This document shows, in pieces, positions 16,559-24,552 of a DNA stretch of 44,068 nt; the stretch's first letter is position 1, and every line of letters begins with the position of its first letter. The notes below the pieces were generated by a model. The model was not told the origin of the DNA. It ran no database searches and was given only the letters and a program-made list of their open reading frames with translations. Source of the DNA: DASSCW01 sp036555005 (GTDB lineage: Bacteria; Chloroflexota; Limnocylindria; QHBO01); contig DATBME010000025.1 of assembly GCA_036555005.1 (NCBI GenBank), positions 1 to 44,068 on the forward strand. Direction: 5' to 3'. The translations under genes and the position numbers were made by a program.

Positions 16559-17838
16559 CCGACGGCGACCTGAACAAGCTGGGCGAGGTGCTGCACTCCG
16601 CGCGTGAGGCGCGCGGCGTTGATCTGGCTCGGGTCGAGCGGGACACCAAGATCCGGGCGCGCTATCTGCAGGCGCTGGAGGACGGCGACTACGCGGAGCT
16701 TCCCGGGCCGGTCTACACCAAGGGCTTCCTGCGCAACTACGGCGCCTACCTCGGGCTGGACGCCGAGTACCTGATCGACCTGTACCGGCTGGAGAGCGCG
16801 CAGCCGACCACCGAGAAGCCAGCCGTCCCGACCCCGCCGCGGCCGATCAGCACCCGCCGCAGCCGGCCGCTGGTGGTCACGCCGGGGGCGATCATGGGCG
16901 CGCTGCTGACCGTTGGGGTGGCGATCTTCATCATCTACCTGGTCGCCGAGTTCGTGACCTTCGCCGGCACCCCGGACCTGGACATCACCACCCCTGCCGG
17001 CGACGTGCCGGCCTACGACCAGCTGGAGTACACCATCATCGGCACCACGGAGCCAAACTCGCGAATCACGGTGGACGGGCTGCGGGAGAACCCGACCGTC
17101 ACCGCCGACGCCGACGGCAACTTCACCATCGTGGTGGGCCTGGTCCCGGGTTCGAACGTGATCACACTGGTGGCGCTGGACCCGCTCACCAACCGCGAGA
17201 GCGATCCTGTGACGCGCACGATCGTGGTGGGCGACGAGTCTGCCTCGCCATCGGCCGGTCCCGAGGCGGTGGCCTTCACCGCGCCGGAGGAAGGCGCGAC
17301 CGTGGTCGGTCCGGTGGGCGTGGCCGGAACGGCCCCGGCGGGCAGCCGGGTCGGGCTGGATGCCGCCCTGGAGGAGCCTGCCGCGCCCACGATCCGCATC
17401 GAGTCGCTGGCCGGCGACACCGTGCCGGTGCCGAACCGCCGCCCATCCGCGCCGGATGCGGTGAACCTCACCGCCGACGATCAGGGCACCTTCAGCGGCA
17501 GGCTGCTGCTGGCGCCCGGCACCTGGGAGCTGAGGCTCACCACCGAGGGCCAGGACCCGGTGACGCGGCGCGTGACGGTGGGCGTGGGTGACGGCCTGAG
17601 CGGGCTGCTGCGCACCACCGGGCGCTCCTACCTGGAGATCGACCAGGACGGGGAGCCCAAGCGGGGCGTCTCCGGGAGCAACGCGGAGCCGGGCACGCGC
17701 GTCAGGCTGGAGGCCGATGAGTCACTGCGCATCCGCGTCGGCAACGCCGGAGCGGTGCAGCTGGTGGTGAACGGCATCGAGCTGGGCGCGATGGGGGACT
17801 CGGGCGCGGTCGTGGAGTGGAACATCACCCGCCGCTGA
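16555..17838 (+). CDS. rodZ: RodZ-like protein: HTH, one transmembrane helix, Ig-like ectodomain, DUF4115
   Basis: A 427-residue type II membrane protein. Residues about 5-75 are the HTH_25 domain of RodZ (L-H-S-A-R-E-A-R-G-V-D-L), which in rods binds MreB on the cytoplasmic side. A Pro/Arg linker leads to one helix (about 113-137). Outside are a glucodextranase-B/Ig-like repeat (about 150-225), a second Ig-like segment (about 240-350) and the RodZ C-terminal DUF4115 domain (about 360-427, with G-N-A-G-A-V-Q-L-V-V-N-G). The Ig-like inserts make it longer than E. coli RodZ. The GTG at 16555 overlaps the ftsK stop. ftsK followed by rodZ is common in Gram-positive phyla. Confidence 0.88.
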   Translation: MTDGDLNKLGEVLHSAREARGVDLARVERDTKIRARYLQALEDGDYAELPGPVYTKGFLRNYGAYLGLDAEYLIDLYRLESAQPTTEKPAVPTPPRPISTRRSRPLVVTPGAIMGALLTVGVAIFIIYLVAEFVTFAGTPDLDITTPAGDVPAYDQLEYTIIGTTEPNSRITVDGLRENPTVTADADGNFTIVVGLVPGSNVITLVALDPLTNRESDPVTRTIVVGDESASPSAGPEAVAFTAPEEGATVVGPVGVAGTAPAGSRVGLDAALEEPAAPTIRIESLAGDTVPVPNRRPSAPDAVNLTADDQGTFSGRLLLAPGTWELRLTTEGQDPVTRRVTVGVGDGLSGLLRTTGRSYLEIDQDGEPKRGVSGSNAEPGTRVRLEADESLRIRVGNAGAVQLVVNGIELGAMGDSGAVVEWNITRR

Positions 17839-17886
17839 CGGGCAAGATAGGACGCAACACGCAGGACAACTTCCGGAGCGATCGAG

Positions 17887-18375
17887 ATGGCCGATTCCAC
17901 GTTCGACGTGGTGAGCGACTTCAACCAGCAGGAGCTGGTCAATGCGCTGGACCAGGTGCGACGCGAGGTCGCCACCCGCTATGACTTCAAGGGCGCTCGC
18001 GTCAGCCTTGAGCTGACCAGCACCGAGATCGTGCTGCAGGCCGATGACGAGTACCGCGCCAACGCGGTGAAGGACCTGATCCAGTCGAAGGCGGTGCGCC
18101 GCAACCTGTCGCTCAAGATCTTCGACTGGGGCAAGCTGGAGCCGGCGGGTGGCGGCACGGTGCGGCAGCACATCGGCCTCAGGCGCGGCCTGACCAGCGA
18201 GCAGGCCAAGGAGCTCAGCAAGATCGTGCGCGACCGCTTCCCCAAGGTGAAGCCGGCCATCCAGGGCGATGCGGTGCGCGTCTCGGGCAAGAGCAAGGAC
18301 GAGCTGCAGGCCGTGATCGGGCACCTGCGCGCGCTCGACTACCCGGTGGCCCTGCAGTTCGAGAACTACCGATGA
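17887..18375 (+). CDS. yajQ: YajQ family nucleotide-binding protein
   Basis: A 162-residue YajQ (DUF520) protein with the N-terminus S-T-F-D-V-V-S-D-F-N-Q-Q-E-L, the R-Y-D-F-K-G motif and the conserved ending A-L-D-Y-P-V-x-L-Q-F-E-N-Y-R. Family members have two RNP-like folds and bind nucleotides; a Xanthomonas homologue was reported to bind cyclic di-GMP, fitting with the GGDEF-EAL gene at 26 kb, though no direct link is seen. It begins 48 bases after rodZ and its stop overlaps the next start (ATGA). Confidence 0.93.
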   Translation: MADSTFDVVSDFNQQELVNALDQVRREVATRYDFKGARVSLELTSTEIVLQADDEYRANAVKDLIQSKAVRRNLSLKIFDWGKLEPAGGGTVRQHIGLRRGLTSEQAKELSKIVRDRFPKVKPAIQGDAVRVSGKSKDELQAVIGHLRALDYPVALQFENYR

Positions 18376-18893
18376 CTGGCGGTCCGTCCGAGGAGCAGCT
18401 GGAAGCCGCGGGGCGGGCCCTGGGCCATGCGCTGCGCGGCGCCGGCTGGCGGGTGGCGGTGGCCGAGTCGTCGACCGGCGGGCTGATCGGCCATGCGATC
18501 ACCATGATTCCCGGTTCGTCCGACTACTTCCCGGGCGGCGTGATCAGCTACTCGAACCAGGCCAAGGAGGTCGAGCTGGGCGTGCCGTCCGCGCTGTTCG
18601 CGGAGCACGGCGCCGTTTCGGCCGAGGTGGCGACCGCCATGGCCGAGGGCGTGAGCCACCGCTTCGGCACCGAGCTGGGCGTCGCGGTGACGGGCGTGGC
18701 CGGTCCGGAGGGCGGCAGCGAGGGCAAGCCGGTCGGCACGCACTGGATCGGCGTGGCGCTGCGTGGCCACCCGTCGCGCGCGGAGCATCGCCTCTATGCG
18801 CATGACCGCGACGGCAACAAGGCGGCGGCGGCGCTCGACGCCCTGGAGCTCGCGCTGGCGGAGGTGATGGCCGCCTCTCCCGTCACCGACTGA
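18372..18893 (+). CDS. pncC: Nicotinamide-nucleotide amidase (CinA C-terminal domain, PncC)
   Basis: A 173-residue stand-alone CinA C-terminal domain. These enzymes deamidate nicotinamide mononucleotide to nicotinic acid mononucleotide for NAD salvage. The motif V-A-E-S-S-T-G-G (29-36) carries the nucleophilic Ser, and T-G-V-A-G-P-E-G-G and K-P-V-G-T are typical. The N-terminal MoaB-like domain of full CinA is absent. It overlaps yajQ by four bases. In many Gram-positive genomes cinA lies between pgsA and recA; here recA is 15 kb away on the other strand. Confidence 0.92.
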   Translation: MTGGPSEEQLEAAGRALGHALRGAGWRVAVAESSTGGLIGHAITMIPGSSDYFPGGVISYSNQAKEVELGVPSALFAEHGAVSAEVATAMAEGVSHRFGTELGVAVTGVAGPEGGSEGKPVGTHWIGVALRGHPSRAEHRLYAHDRDGNKAAAALDALELALAEVMAASPVTD

Positions 18894-18906
18894 GGCGCCG
18901 GCGCCC

Positions 18907-20346
18907 GTGGTGAGGCCCGGCGAGCGCATCCACGTGATCGGCATTGCCGGGTCCGGCGCGGCGGGCGTCGCGTTGCTGATGCACCATGCCGGGCTTCGCG
19001 TGGATGGCTGCGATGCCGACACGCCGTCGCCCTACACGCCGCCGCTCGAGGCGGCCGGCATCCGCATCCGGTCCGGCCACGATCCGGCCCACCTGGAGGG
19101 CGTCGACCGCGTGGCCATCACGCCTGCCCTGCGCGCGGTGCCGGACCTGCCGGAGCTGGTCGCCGCGCACGAGCGCGGGCTGCCGGTCGCCACCTGGCAG
19201 GCCGTGCTGGGGGAGCTGATGGCGGCCGAGGACCACATCGGCCTGGCAGTGACCGGCACCCACGGCAAGTCGACGACCACCGCCCTGCTCGGGCATTTGC
19301 TGATCAGCGCCGGCCTGGACCCGACCGTGGAGGTCGGCGCCTTCATCGGTCCATGGGGAGCCACCGTGCGGCCCGGGCAGGGGGCTCCGTTCCTGGTCGA
19401 GGCCGACGAGTTCGGCGATAACTTCCTGAATTACCACCCGGCCGGTGCGATCGTGACGAACGCCGAGATGGACCATCCCGACTTCTTCGCCGATCGCGAG
19501 GCGGTGCTGGCCTCCATGGAGCGCTTCGTGCGGGGCATGAGCTCGCACCCGGCGCTCGGTGGACGGCTGCTGCTGACCACCGCCGCCGATCGGGGCGCCC
19601 AGGACCTGGTGGCTCGCCTTTCCGACTGGGACGGGCGCATCCTCCGCTACGGGCCGGGCGGCGAAGTGCAGGCGACCGCCGTGCAGGCCACCGCCGGGGG
19701 AGCGCGCTTCAACCTCTTCGAACACCCGTTCGAAATGAGGCTGGCCGGGGAGCACAACGTGCTCAACGCCACCGCCGCGCTGATCCTCGCGCGCGAGCTC
19801 GGCGCGCCGATGGATGCGCTGGCAGAGGGGCTGCGCACGTTCGTGGGGGCCGGACGGCGGATGGAGCTGATCGCGGATACTGCCGGCGTGATCGTCTACG
19901 ACGACTACGCGCACCATCCGACCGAGGTGCGCGCCACCATCGGCGCCATGCGGCAGCTGGTGGGGGAGCGACGTCTGTGGACGGTCTTCGAGCCGCACAT
20001 GTACTCGCGCACGGCCCTGCTCTTCGACGAGTTCACCGGCGCGTTCACCGATGCCGACGAGGTGGTGATCGCGGAGATCTTCGCCTCGCGTGATACCGAT
20101 GAGTCCCTACGCGCCACGTCCGCGGAAGCGCTGGCCGATGGGATCGAGCGCATCTCCGGCGTGCCGGCCATCAGCGTCGGTGACGTGGACGCCACGACGA
20201 CCTACGTGGCGGAGCACCTGCGGGATGGAGACGCGGTGCTGGTGATGGGGGCGGGGAAGTCCTACCGCATCGCGGTGGGGCTGAAGGCGGCGCTGGAGTC
20301 CGGCGTGCTGGAGGCCCAGCGCTCGCTGCCCGGCATGGACCGATGA
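18907..20346 (+). CDS. murC: Mur ligase, probably UDP-N-acetylmuramate--L-alanine ligase
   Basis: A 479-residue Mur ligase. An N-terminal Rossmann motif (H-V-I-G-I-A-G-S-G-A-A-G) is followed by the ATP P-loop T-G-T-H-G-K-S-T-T-T, the E-A-D-E segment, N-A-E-M-D-H-P-D and the C-terminal Y-D-D-Y-A-H-H-P-T-E motif characteristic of MurC. MurC adds L-Ala to UDP-MurNAc in peptidoglycan synthesis. No other mur genes are nearby, so it is detached from the division/cell-wall cluster. The E-A-D-E-F-G-D-N-F-L and M-D-H-P-D-F-F segments are slightly atypical, so an Mpl-type recycling ligase is an alternative. It starts at GTG (18907 or 18910). Confidence 0.85.
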   Translation: MVRPGERIHVIGIAGSGAAGVALLMHHAGLRVDGCDADTPSPYTPPLEAAGIRIRSGHDPAHLEGVDRVAITPALRAVPDLPELVAAHERGLPVATWQAVLGELMAAEDHIGLAVTGTHGKSTTTALLGHLLISAGLDPTVEVGAFIGPWGATVRPGQGAPFLVEADEFGDNFLNYHPAGAIVTNAEMDHPDFFADREAVLASMERFVRGMSSHPALGGRLLLTTAADRGAQDLVARLSDWDGRILRYGPGGEVQATAVQATAGGARFNLFEHPFEMRLAGEHNVLNATAALILARELGAPMDALAEGLRTFVGAGRRMELIADTAGVIVYDDYAHHPTEVRATIGAMRQLVGERRLWTVFEPHMYSRTALLFDEFTGAFTDADEVVIAEIFASRDTDESLRATSAEALADGIERISGVPAISVGDVDATTTYVAEHLRDGDAVLVMGAGKSYRIAVGLKAALESGVLEAQRSLPGMDR

Positions 20347-20356
20347 GGTGGCGCGC

Positions 20357-20731
20357 GTGAGCCCGGCGCGCACCGTCTTCCTGACCGCCGTCCTGGCCCT
20401 GGCTGTAGCCGTGCTGGAGCGGGGCCTGATTCGTCTGGTGGAAGCGTCCGGCGCTCGAGACCAGCCGGCGATCATCCTGGTGCTGCTGCTGTCGGCATTC
20501 CTTGGGCTGCTGACGGCCGTCCTGACGCGCTCGATGCGGCTCCCGGGCGCGATAGCGCCCACGGCGCTGGTGCTGGGCTGGATCCTGGTGCCGGCCGTTC
20601 TGGGCACCTTTCCGGGCCAGGCCCTGTCCGCCTTCCAGGGCGACGTGGGGCTCGACGCCGGCGAGGCGATCGCCCTGGTGATGGCCGTGATCGCCGCGGC
20701 GGTCACGCTCGGCGTCCAGGCGGACCGCTGA
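20357..20731 (+). CDS. Small four-helix membrane protein, unknown
   Basis: About 124 residues with four hydrophobic segments, so an integral membrane protein without recognisable motifs. The GTG at 20357 is preferred because AGGTGG sits five bases upstream; the GTG at 20348 would add three residues. It follows murC directly, and its TGA overlaps a CTG that seems to start the next gene. I do not recognise the family. Confidence 0.65.
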   Translation: MSPARTVFLTAVLALAVAVLERGLIRLVEASGARDQPAIILVLLLSAFLGLLTAVLTRSMRLPGAIAPTALVLGWILVPAVLGTFPGQALSAFQGDVGLDAGEAIALVMAVIAAAVTLGVQADR

Positions 20732-21939
20732 CGCCTCCACGCTTCTCGATCGAGGAGCGCCGCCGCCGGCTGGCCGTCCGCCACCACCTCGCGCCGGCTG
20801 CGCGCGCGGACTCCGCAGAGGAGGCTGCCCGCGGGATGGTGTGCCTGCACGGCACCGACTCGTCCAGCGCGTACCTGGCGGCCTGGGCCCGCATGCGGCA
20901 GCCGTCGATCACGGCCGTCGACGAGGCGCTGTACGAACGGCGCTCCCTGCTGCGGCTGCTGGCCATGCGGCGCACCGTCTTCGTGGTGCCGATCGAGGAC
21001 GCACCCATCATTCAGGCCGCCGCCGCGACCGGCGTGGCCAGGGTCGAGCGTCGGCGCACGGAGGCGCTGGTGGCGCAGCTGGATGTGCCGGATGCTCGGG
21101 CGTGGTTGCGGCAGGCAGAGGCGGAGACGATCGCCGCCCTGGACCGGGTGGGCGAGGCCACGGCCCAGGAGCTGGCCCGGGAGGTGCCGATGCTCGCCGC
21201 ACGTGCGCGCCTCAATCCCGGCCAGCGTATCGAGGGCAACGTCAGCATGGCGAGCCGCATGCTGCTGACGCTGGCGGTCGAGGGTCGCGTCGTCCGCGGC
21301 CGCCCGCGGGGCACCTGGCTCAGCAACCAGTATCGCTGGACGACCATGACGCGCTGGCTCGGTGAGCCGCTGGCCGAGCTGCCGGTGGCCGAGGCCAGGG
21401 CAGCGCTCGCCCGCCGCTGGCTGGCTCGATTCGGTCCCGCCACCGAGGCCGACCTGCAGTGGTGGACCGGCTGGACGCTGCGCGACACGCGCGCCGCGCT
21501 GGACGCGGCCGGCTCCGTGGAGGCAGAGGTCGAGGGCGTGGGACCGGCGTTCGCCCTGACTGACGACCTCGAGCCCACATCCGATCCCGGCCCGTGGGTG
21601 GCGCTGCTGCCGGCGCTGGACCCGACGACCATGGGCTGGAAGGTGCGCGACTGGTACTTGGGCGTGCACCGCGACGCGTTGTTCGATACGACCGGCAACG
21701 CCGGTCCCACGATCTGGTGCGACGGGCGAATCGTGGGCGGCTGGGCCGTCCTGCCTTCGGGAGAGGTCGTGACACGGCTCCTGGAGGAGATCGGCTCGGA
21801 TGCGGCCCTCGCCGTCTCGGCCGAGGCCGCGCGCCTGACCAACTGGCTGGAGTCAACCCATGTCATGCCGCGCTTCGCGACGCCATTGGCCAGGGAGCTC
21901 GTGGCGGAGGCCCCGATGCCCACGGGCAGGGGAGCGTGA
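20728..21939 (+). CDS. Winged-helix DNA-binding domain protein (HTH_42 family), CTG start proposed
   Basis: A protein of the winged-helix family PF06224 (seen in YcaQ-like DNA repair/crosslink proteins). Typical signatures are the N-terminal S-I-E-E-R-R-R-R-L-A-V segment, Y-E-R-R-S-L-L-R-L-L-A-M-R-R-T, and the late W-V-A-L-L-P-A-L-D-P-T-T-M-G-W-K. The first ATG is at 20836, but family-like sequence continues upstream without a stop or any ATG/GTG/TTG. The only plausible start is CTG at 20728, overlapping the previous stop (CTGA) and preceded by AGGCGG. That gives 403 residues. The role here is unknown. The start is inferred; the family call is good. Confidence 0.78.
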   Translation: MTPPRFSIEERRRRLAVRHHLAPAARADSAEEAARGMVCLHGTDSSSAYLAAWARMRQPSITAVDEALYERRSLLRLLAMRRTVFVVPIEDAPIIQAAAATGVARVERRRTEALVAQLDVPDARAWLRQAEAETIAALDRVGEATAQELAREVPMLAARARLNPGQRIEGNVSMASRMLLTLAVEGRVVRGRPRGTWLSNQYRWTTMTRWLGEPLAELPVAEARAALARRWLARFGPATEADLQWWTGWTLRDTRAALDAAGSVEAEVEGVGPAFALTDDLEPTSDPGPWVALLPALDPTTMGWKVRDWYLGVHRDALFDTTGNAGPTIWCDGRIVGGWAVLPSGEVVTRLLEEIGSDAALAVSAEAARLTNWLESTHVMPRFATPLARELVAEAPMPTGRGA

Positions 21940-21942
21940 ACC

Positions 21943-22608
21943 ATTAGCACCCTCGTCGTCGTCTCCTGGAACATGCAGGGCCGGGCGCCGGGGCGCCTGC
22001 GCCTTTCCGACGCACTTGGCGAGTGGCAGCCCGACGTTCTCCTGCTTCAGGAGGCGGATGGGGATCAGCTCGGCCACGTTCTGCCGCCGAGCTTCCAATC
22101 ACGCCTGTGGTGGCCCACGGCGGGGACGCCTCCGGGCATCGTCATCGCCTCGCACCTCGCGCTGGAGGAACAGGCACTCCTTGACCCTGCCGATCCTGTT
22201 TGGGACCTCCCTCGAGTTGGCTGGGCGCGCCTGAGGCTCAGTGGCCTGACGCTGGCCGTCGCGTCGGTTCACCTCATGGCCCCGCTCCTACCCGGCAGCC
22301 GCGCCCGTCGTGACTCGCAGCTGCAGGCGCTCGCGACTTGGGCCGCTGGGTCTATCACCAGGGGCGATCGGCTTCTCGTCGGGGGCGACTTCAACACCCA
22401 CAACCCACACTTGCCGCGCATGACCGATGCGTGCGCCGCCGCGCCGCTGCCGACCTGGCGTCCGCTGGCGACGTCGTGGTTGCGTCCGCTGCTGCGACTT
22501 GACGCCATATTCGTGGGCCCAGGCGTCAGCGTGGTCGATGCCCATGTCGGTGACAGCTGGCGCGGGAGTGACCATCTCCCGGTGGTAGCGCGCATCGACC
22601 TCGGCTAA
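21943..22608 (+). CDS. Endonuclease/exonuclease/phosphatase-family protein, ATT start proposed
   Basis: An EEP-fold hydrolase of about 221 residues. Catalytic landmarks are all present: Asn in V-S-W-N-M-Q, Glu in L-L-L-Q-E-A-D, His in S-V-H-L, D-x-N in G-G-D-F-N-T-H, and the terminal S-D-H-L-P-V. The first ATG (21973) falls inside the N-M-Q catalytic strand and would delete the Asn-bearing beta strand. Reading back in frame gives I-S-T-L-V-V-V-S-W-N from an ATT at 21943, with AGGGGAG eight bases before it. The substrate (DNA, phospholipid or phosphate ester) cannot be told. It starts three bases after the winged-helix gene. Confidence 0.78.
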   Translation: MSTLVVVSWNMQGRAPGRLRLSDALGEWQPDVLLLQEADGDQLGHVLPPSFQSRLWWPTAGTPPGIVIASHLALEEQALLDPADPVWDLPRVGWARLRLSGLTLAVASVHLMAPLLPGSRARRDSQLQALATWAAGSITRGDRLLVGGDFNTHNPHLPRMTDACAAAPLPTWRPLATSWLRPLLRLDAIFVGPGVSVVDAHVGDSWRGSDHLPVVARIDLG

Positions 22609-22718
22609 TGGGCAAGGTCACATAACATATCTTTGGGGAAGTACTACGGTGCCCCAGGCGGCCCCTGTACGGTCACGGGATGGCTCCACCTGAAACGACC
22701 AGGAAACCCAGGTCTGCG

Positions 22719-22870
22719 CCGGTTATGCCGCCCGAGACTCATACGACCACGGAAACCGGTCGCTGGCCGCGCTCCGTGGTCGGATCAGTCTGTAGCCGCA
22801 TGCGGCGGCAAGGAGCTCGCCGGAACCACCGCTCCGTGGTCGTATCAGTCTGTTACCGCATAACGCGCCG
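22719..22870. repeat. Three copies of a ~35-bp repeat, one inverted
   Basis: Copies: 22719-22752 (minus), 22774-22807 (plus) and 22834-22867 (plus). Each starts CCGTGGTCG, continues ATCAGTCTGT (or ATGAGTCTCG in the inverted copy) and ends in a GC-rich block with GCATAAC or GCATGCG. The two direct copies sit exactly 60 bases apart and share 28 of 31 bases. The third copy has ACCAC six bases before GTGGT, forming a short palindrome. The rest of the 281-base spacer after the EEP gene holds no supported gene. Confidence 0.7.
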
Positions 22871-22877
22871 CAACGGC

Positions 22878-22883
22878 GATAAT
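22878..22883 (+). promoter_or_regulatory. -10 box for a leaderless KOW gene
   Basis: GATAAT ends six bases before the ATG at 22890. No ribosome site precedes that ATG, so a leaderless transcript is likely. Confidence 0.5.
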
Positions 22884-22889
22884 CGGGCC

Positions 22890-23174
22890 ATGTTCACGCG
22901 TCTCCGGACGCTGCTGGACGGAAAGCCGCGGGTTGGCGACCTGGTGACCGTCCACGACGGCCCGTACGCCGGCAGGTCCGGCACCATCACTGCCGTCGAC
23001 GGCGAGCTGTCGACCGTGTACATCGACGAGTGCTGCCAGCCGAAGCTGGCACATGGGGCCTTCCAGCGCCAATGGAAGGGCCGCTGGATGCGCGACCGGC
23101 AGTTCAAGGCACGAACCAGCGATCGTGAAGCCGATGTGGCGCGCGAATATCTGGACCGGATCGACGGCGTTTGA
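22890..23174 (+). CDS. Small KOW-motif protein
   Basis: A 94-residue basic protein. Residues about 14-45 (R-V-G-D-L-V-T-V-H-D-G-P-Y-A-G-R-S-G-T-I) match a KOW motif as in NusG and ribosomal L24, so RNA or ribosome binding is plausible. The C-terminal half is charged and unrecognised, with a Cys pair at about 52-53 (E-C-C-Q-P). The frame is open back to 22680, but that part runs through the repeats; the ATG at 22890 is chosen because of the -10 box just before it. It appears monocistronic. Confidence 0.7.
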   Translation: MFTRLRTLLDGKPRVGDLVTVHDGPYAGRSGTITAVDGELSTVYIDECCQPKLAHGAFQRQWKGRWMRDRQFKARTSDREADVAREYLDRIDGV

Positions 23175-23263
23175 CCACGCCGGCTCCCTGACTGCGGATC
23201 GCTGGGACCAACGGCGGCCTGAACCGGGACCGTTGGTTGGTCGCTGGCCGGGAGATCGGTCCG

Positions 23264-23269
23264 TAGGCT
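23264..23269 (+). promoter_or_regulatory. -10 box for a leaderless membrane-protein gene
   Basis: TAGGCT ends six bases before the ATG at 23276, which lacks a ribosome site; the layout matches other candidate leaderless genes here. Confidence 0.45.
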
Positions 23270-23275
23270 GCCGGC

Positions 23276-23593
23276 ATGACGAAGACACATCCCGCGTTCT
23301 GGGGTGCAGCCTGGGCCGGCCTGGCTGTTGGCGGCCTGCTGACCGTGATCGGGCTGGCCAACCCGCACGAGTTTGCCCGCCTCGCCGGCGCCTACGGGCT
23401 GATGATGATGGGGGCCGCGCTCTTCCTCATGGCCGGGCTGAAGGTGCGCGAGCGCGTGGTCGAGACGGCGGAGTCCCGGCGGGTCCGGCGCGTGGCGCTC
23501 AGTCGCCTGCCGGCGCGGCCGCCAGCGCCGACCTTTGGTGAGCAGGGCCAGGCGTCCGCCACCTCCACCGCGACGGCGAAGACGCCCTCCTAG
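23276..23593 (+). CDS. Small two-helix membrane protein, unknown
   Basis: A 105-residue protein with two hydrophobic helices (about residues 8-28 and 38-58) and a basic then Pro/Ser/Thr-rich cytoplasmic-looking tail. I see no family motif. It probably has a leaderless transcript from its own promoter. Its stop overlaps the stop of the convergent dehydratase-like gene, so the two genes share four bases at their 3' ends and no terminator separates them. Confidence 0.65.
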   Translation: MTKTHPAFWGAAWAGLAVGGLLTVIGLANPHEFARLAGAYGLMMMGAALFLMAGLKVRERVVETAESRRVRRVALSRLPARPPAPTFGEQGQASATSTATAKTPS

Positions 23594-24549
23594 CCCAAAC
23601 TCGGCGGCAGGTTGCCGCCGGTCAGGATGAATCCGATCGCCCCCGCTCCGGCGGGGGCGTTTCGCATGGCCGCCCACGCCGCGGCGGCCGACGGCTCGAC
23701 CGTGAACGGCAGGGCCGCGGCCAGCTCACGCTGCGCATCGACGATGGCGGCCTCCTCGACCAGCACCATGTCGTCGACGCAGTCCCGCATGATGGCCAAC
23801 GCCTCCGGCACCGGCACGCGCGCGGCGATGCCGTCGGCTACGGTTTCGACGGTCGGCGTCTCGATCGGTCGACCCTCCCGCCACGACAGGGTCATGGCCG
23901 GCGCCCCTTCGGCCTGCACGCCGATCACCCGCATGTCGGGTGCTGCCGACTTCAGCCAGGTGCCCACCCCGGCGATCAGCGCGCCATTGCCGACCGGCAC
24001 GTACAGCGCCTCCAGCGGCGGCAGGTCGCCGGCGTCGACCGCCGCGGTCAGCTCGACCGCCATGGTGCCGGCCCCGATGGCGATCCACGGATCCTGCCCG
24101 TCGATGATCAGGCGCCAGCCGGACGTGACGGCATGGGCGGCCGCGGCCTCCCGGGCGGCGTCGAAGTCCTCCCCCGCCAGGCGCACCTCCGCGCCGAGGC
24201 GCCGCATGGCGGCCACCTTGGCGGGGTTGGCCGTCCGGGCGGCGAAGACCACAAACGGGACACCCTGCGCCCGCGTCGCGTAGGCGATGCCCTGGCCGAA
24301 GTTGCCGGCCGAGGCCGCCACCAGTCCGGTCCGCTCCCCCACCTCGCCGGCGGCCACCAGCTCCGCCACCGCCAGCCAGGTGCCACGGCCCTTGAAGCAG
24401 CCGATCGGGTTCGCGGACTCGGCCTTCACCGCCACCGGCCGGCCGAGCGCCGCACTGAGCGGCTCGGCGACGAACTGCGGCATCTCCCGGAACGCCGCCG
24501 GCACGCGGTCGACGGCGGCGCGGATCGCCTCGGCCGTGACCTCGGGCAC
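23590..24549 (-). CDS. PLP-dependent threonine/serine dehydratase-like enzyme
   Basis: A 319-residue fold-type II pyridoxal-phosphate enzyme. The cofactor Lys lies in N-P-I-G-C-F-K-G-R-G (about 47-56), the substrate loop is S-A-G-N-F-G-Q-G, the phosphate-binding loop is V-G-N-G-A-L-I, and the C-terminal T-G-G-N contacts the pyridine ring. This fits catabolic threonine/serine dehydratases or racemases without an ACT domain. Ser before Phe in the usual S-F-K is replaced by Cys. It starts at GTG three bases after the hflX stop, so it is probably co-transcribed with hflX. The exact substrate is not determined. Confidence 0.82.
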   Translation of the reverse strand: MPEVTAEAIRAAVDRVPAAFREMPQFVAEPLSAALGRPVAVKAESANPIGCFKGRGTWLAVAELVAAGEVGERTGLVAASAGNFGQGIAYATRAQGVPFVVFAARTANPAKVAAMRRLGAEVRLAGEDFDAAREAAAAHAVTSGWRLIIDGQDPWIAIGAGTMAVELTAAVDAGDLPPLEALYVPVGNGALIAGVGTWLKSAAPDMRVIGVQAEGAPAMTLSWREGRPIETPTVETVADGIAARVPVPEALAIMRDCVDDMVLVEEAAIVDAQRELAAALPFTVEPSAAAAWAAMRNAPAGAGAIGFILTGGNLPPSLG

Positions 24550-24552
24550 GCG

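Noticed and set aside
22719..22870. CRISPR-like array
   Set aside because: Only two direct units 60 bases apart plus one inverted copy, repeats imperfect and no cas genes nearby.
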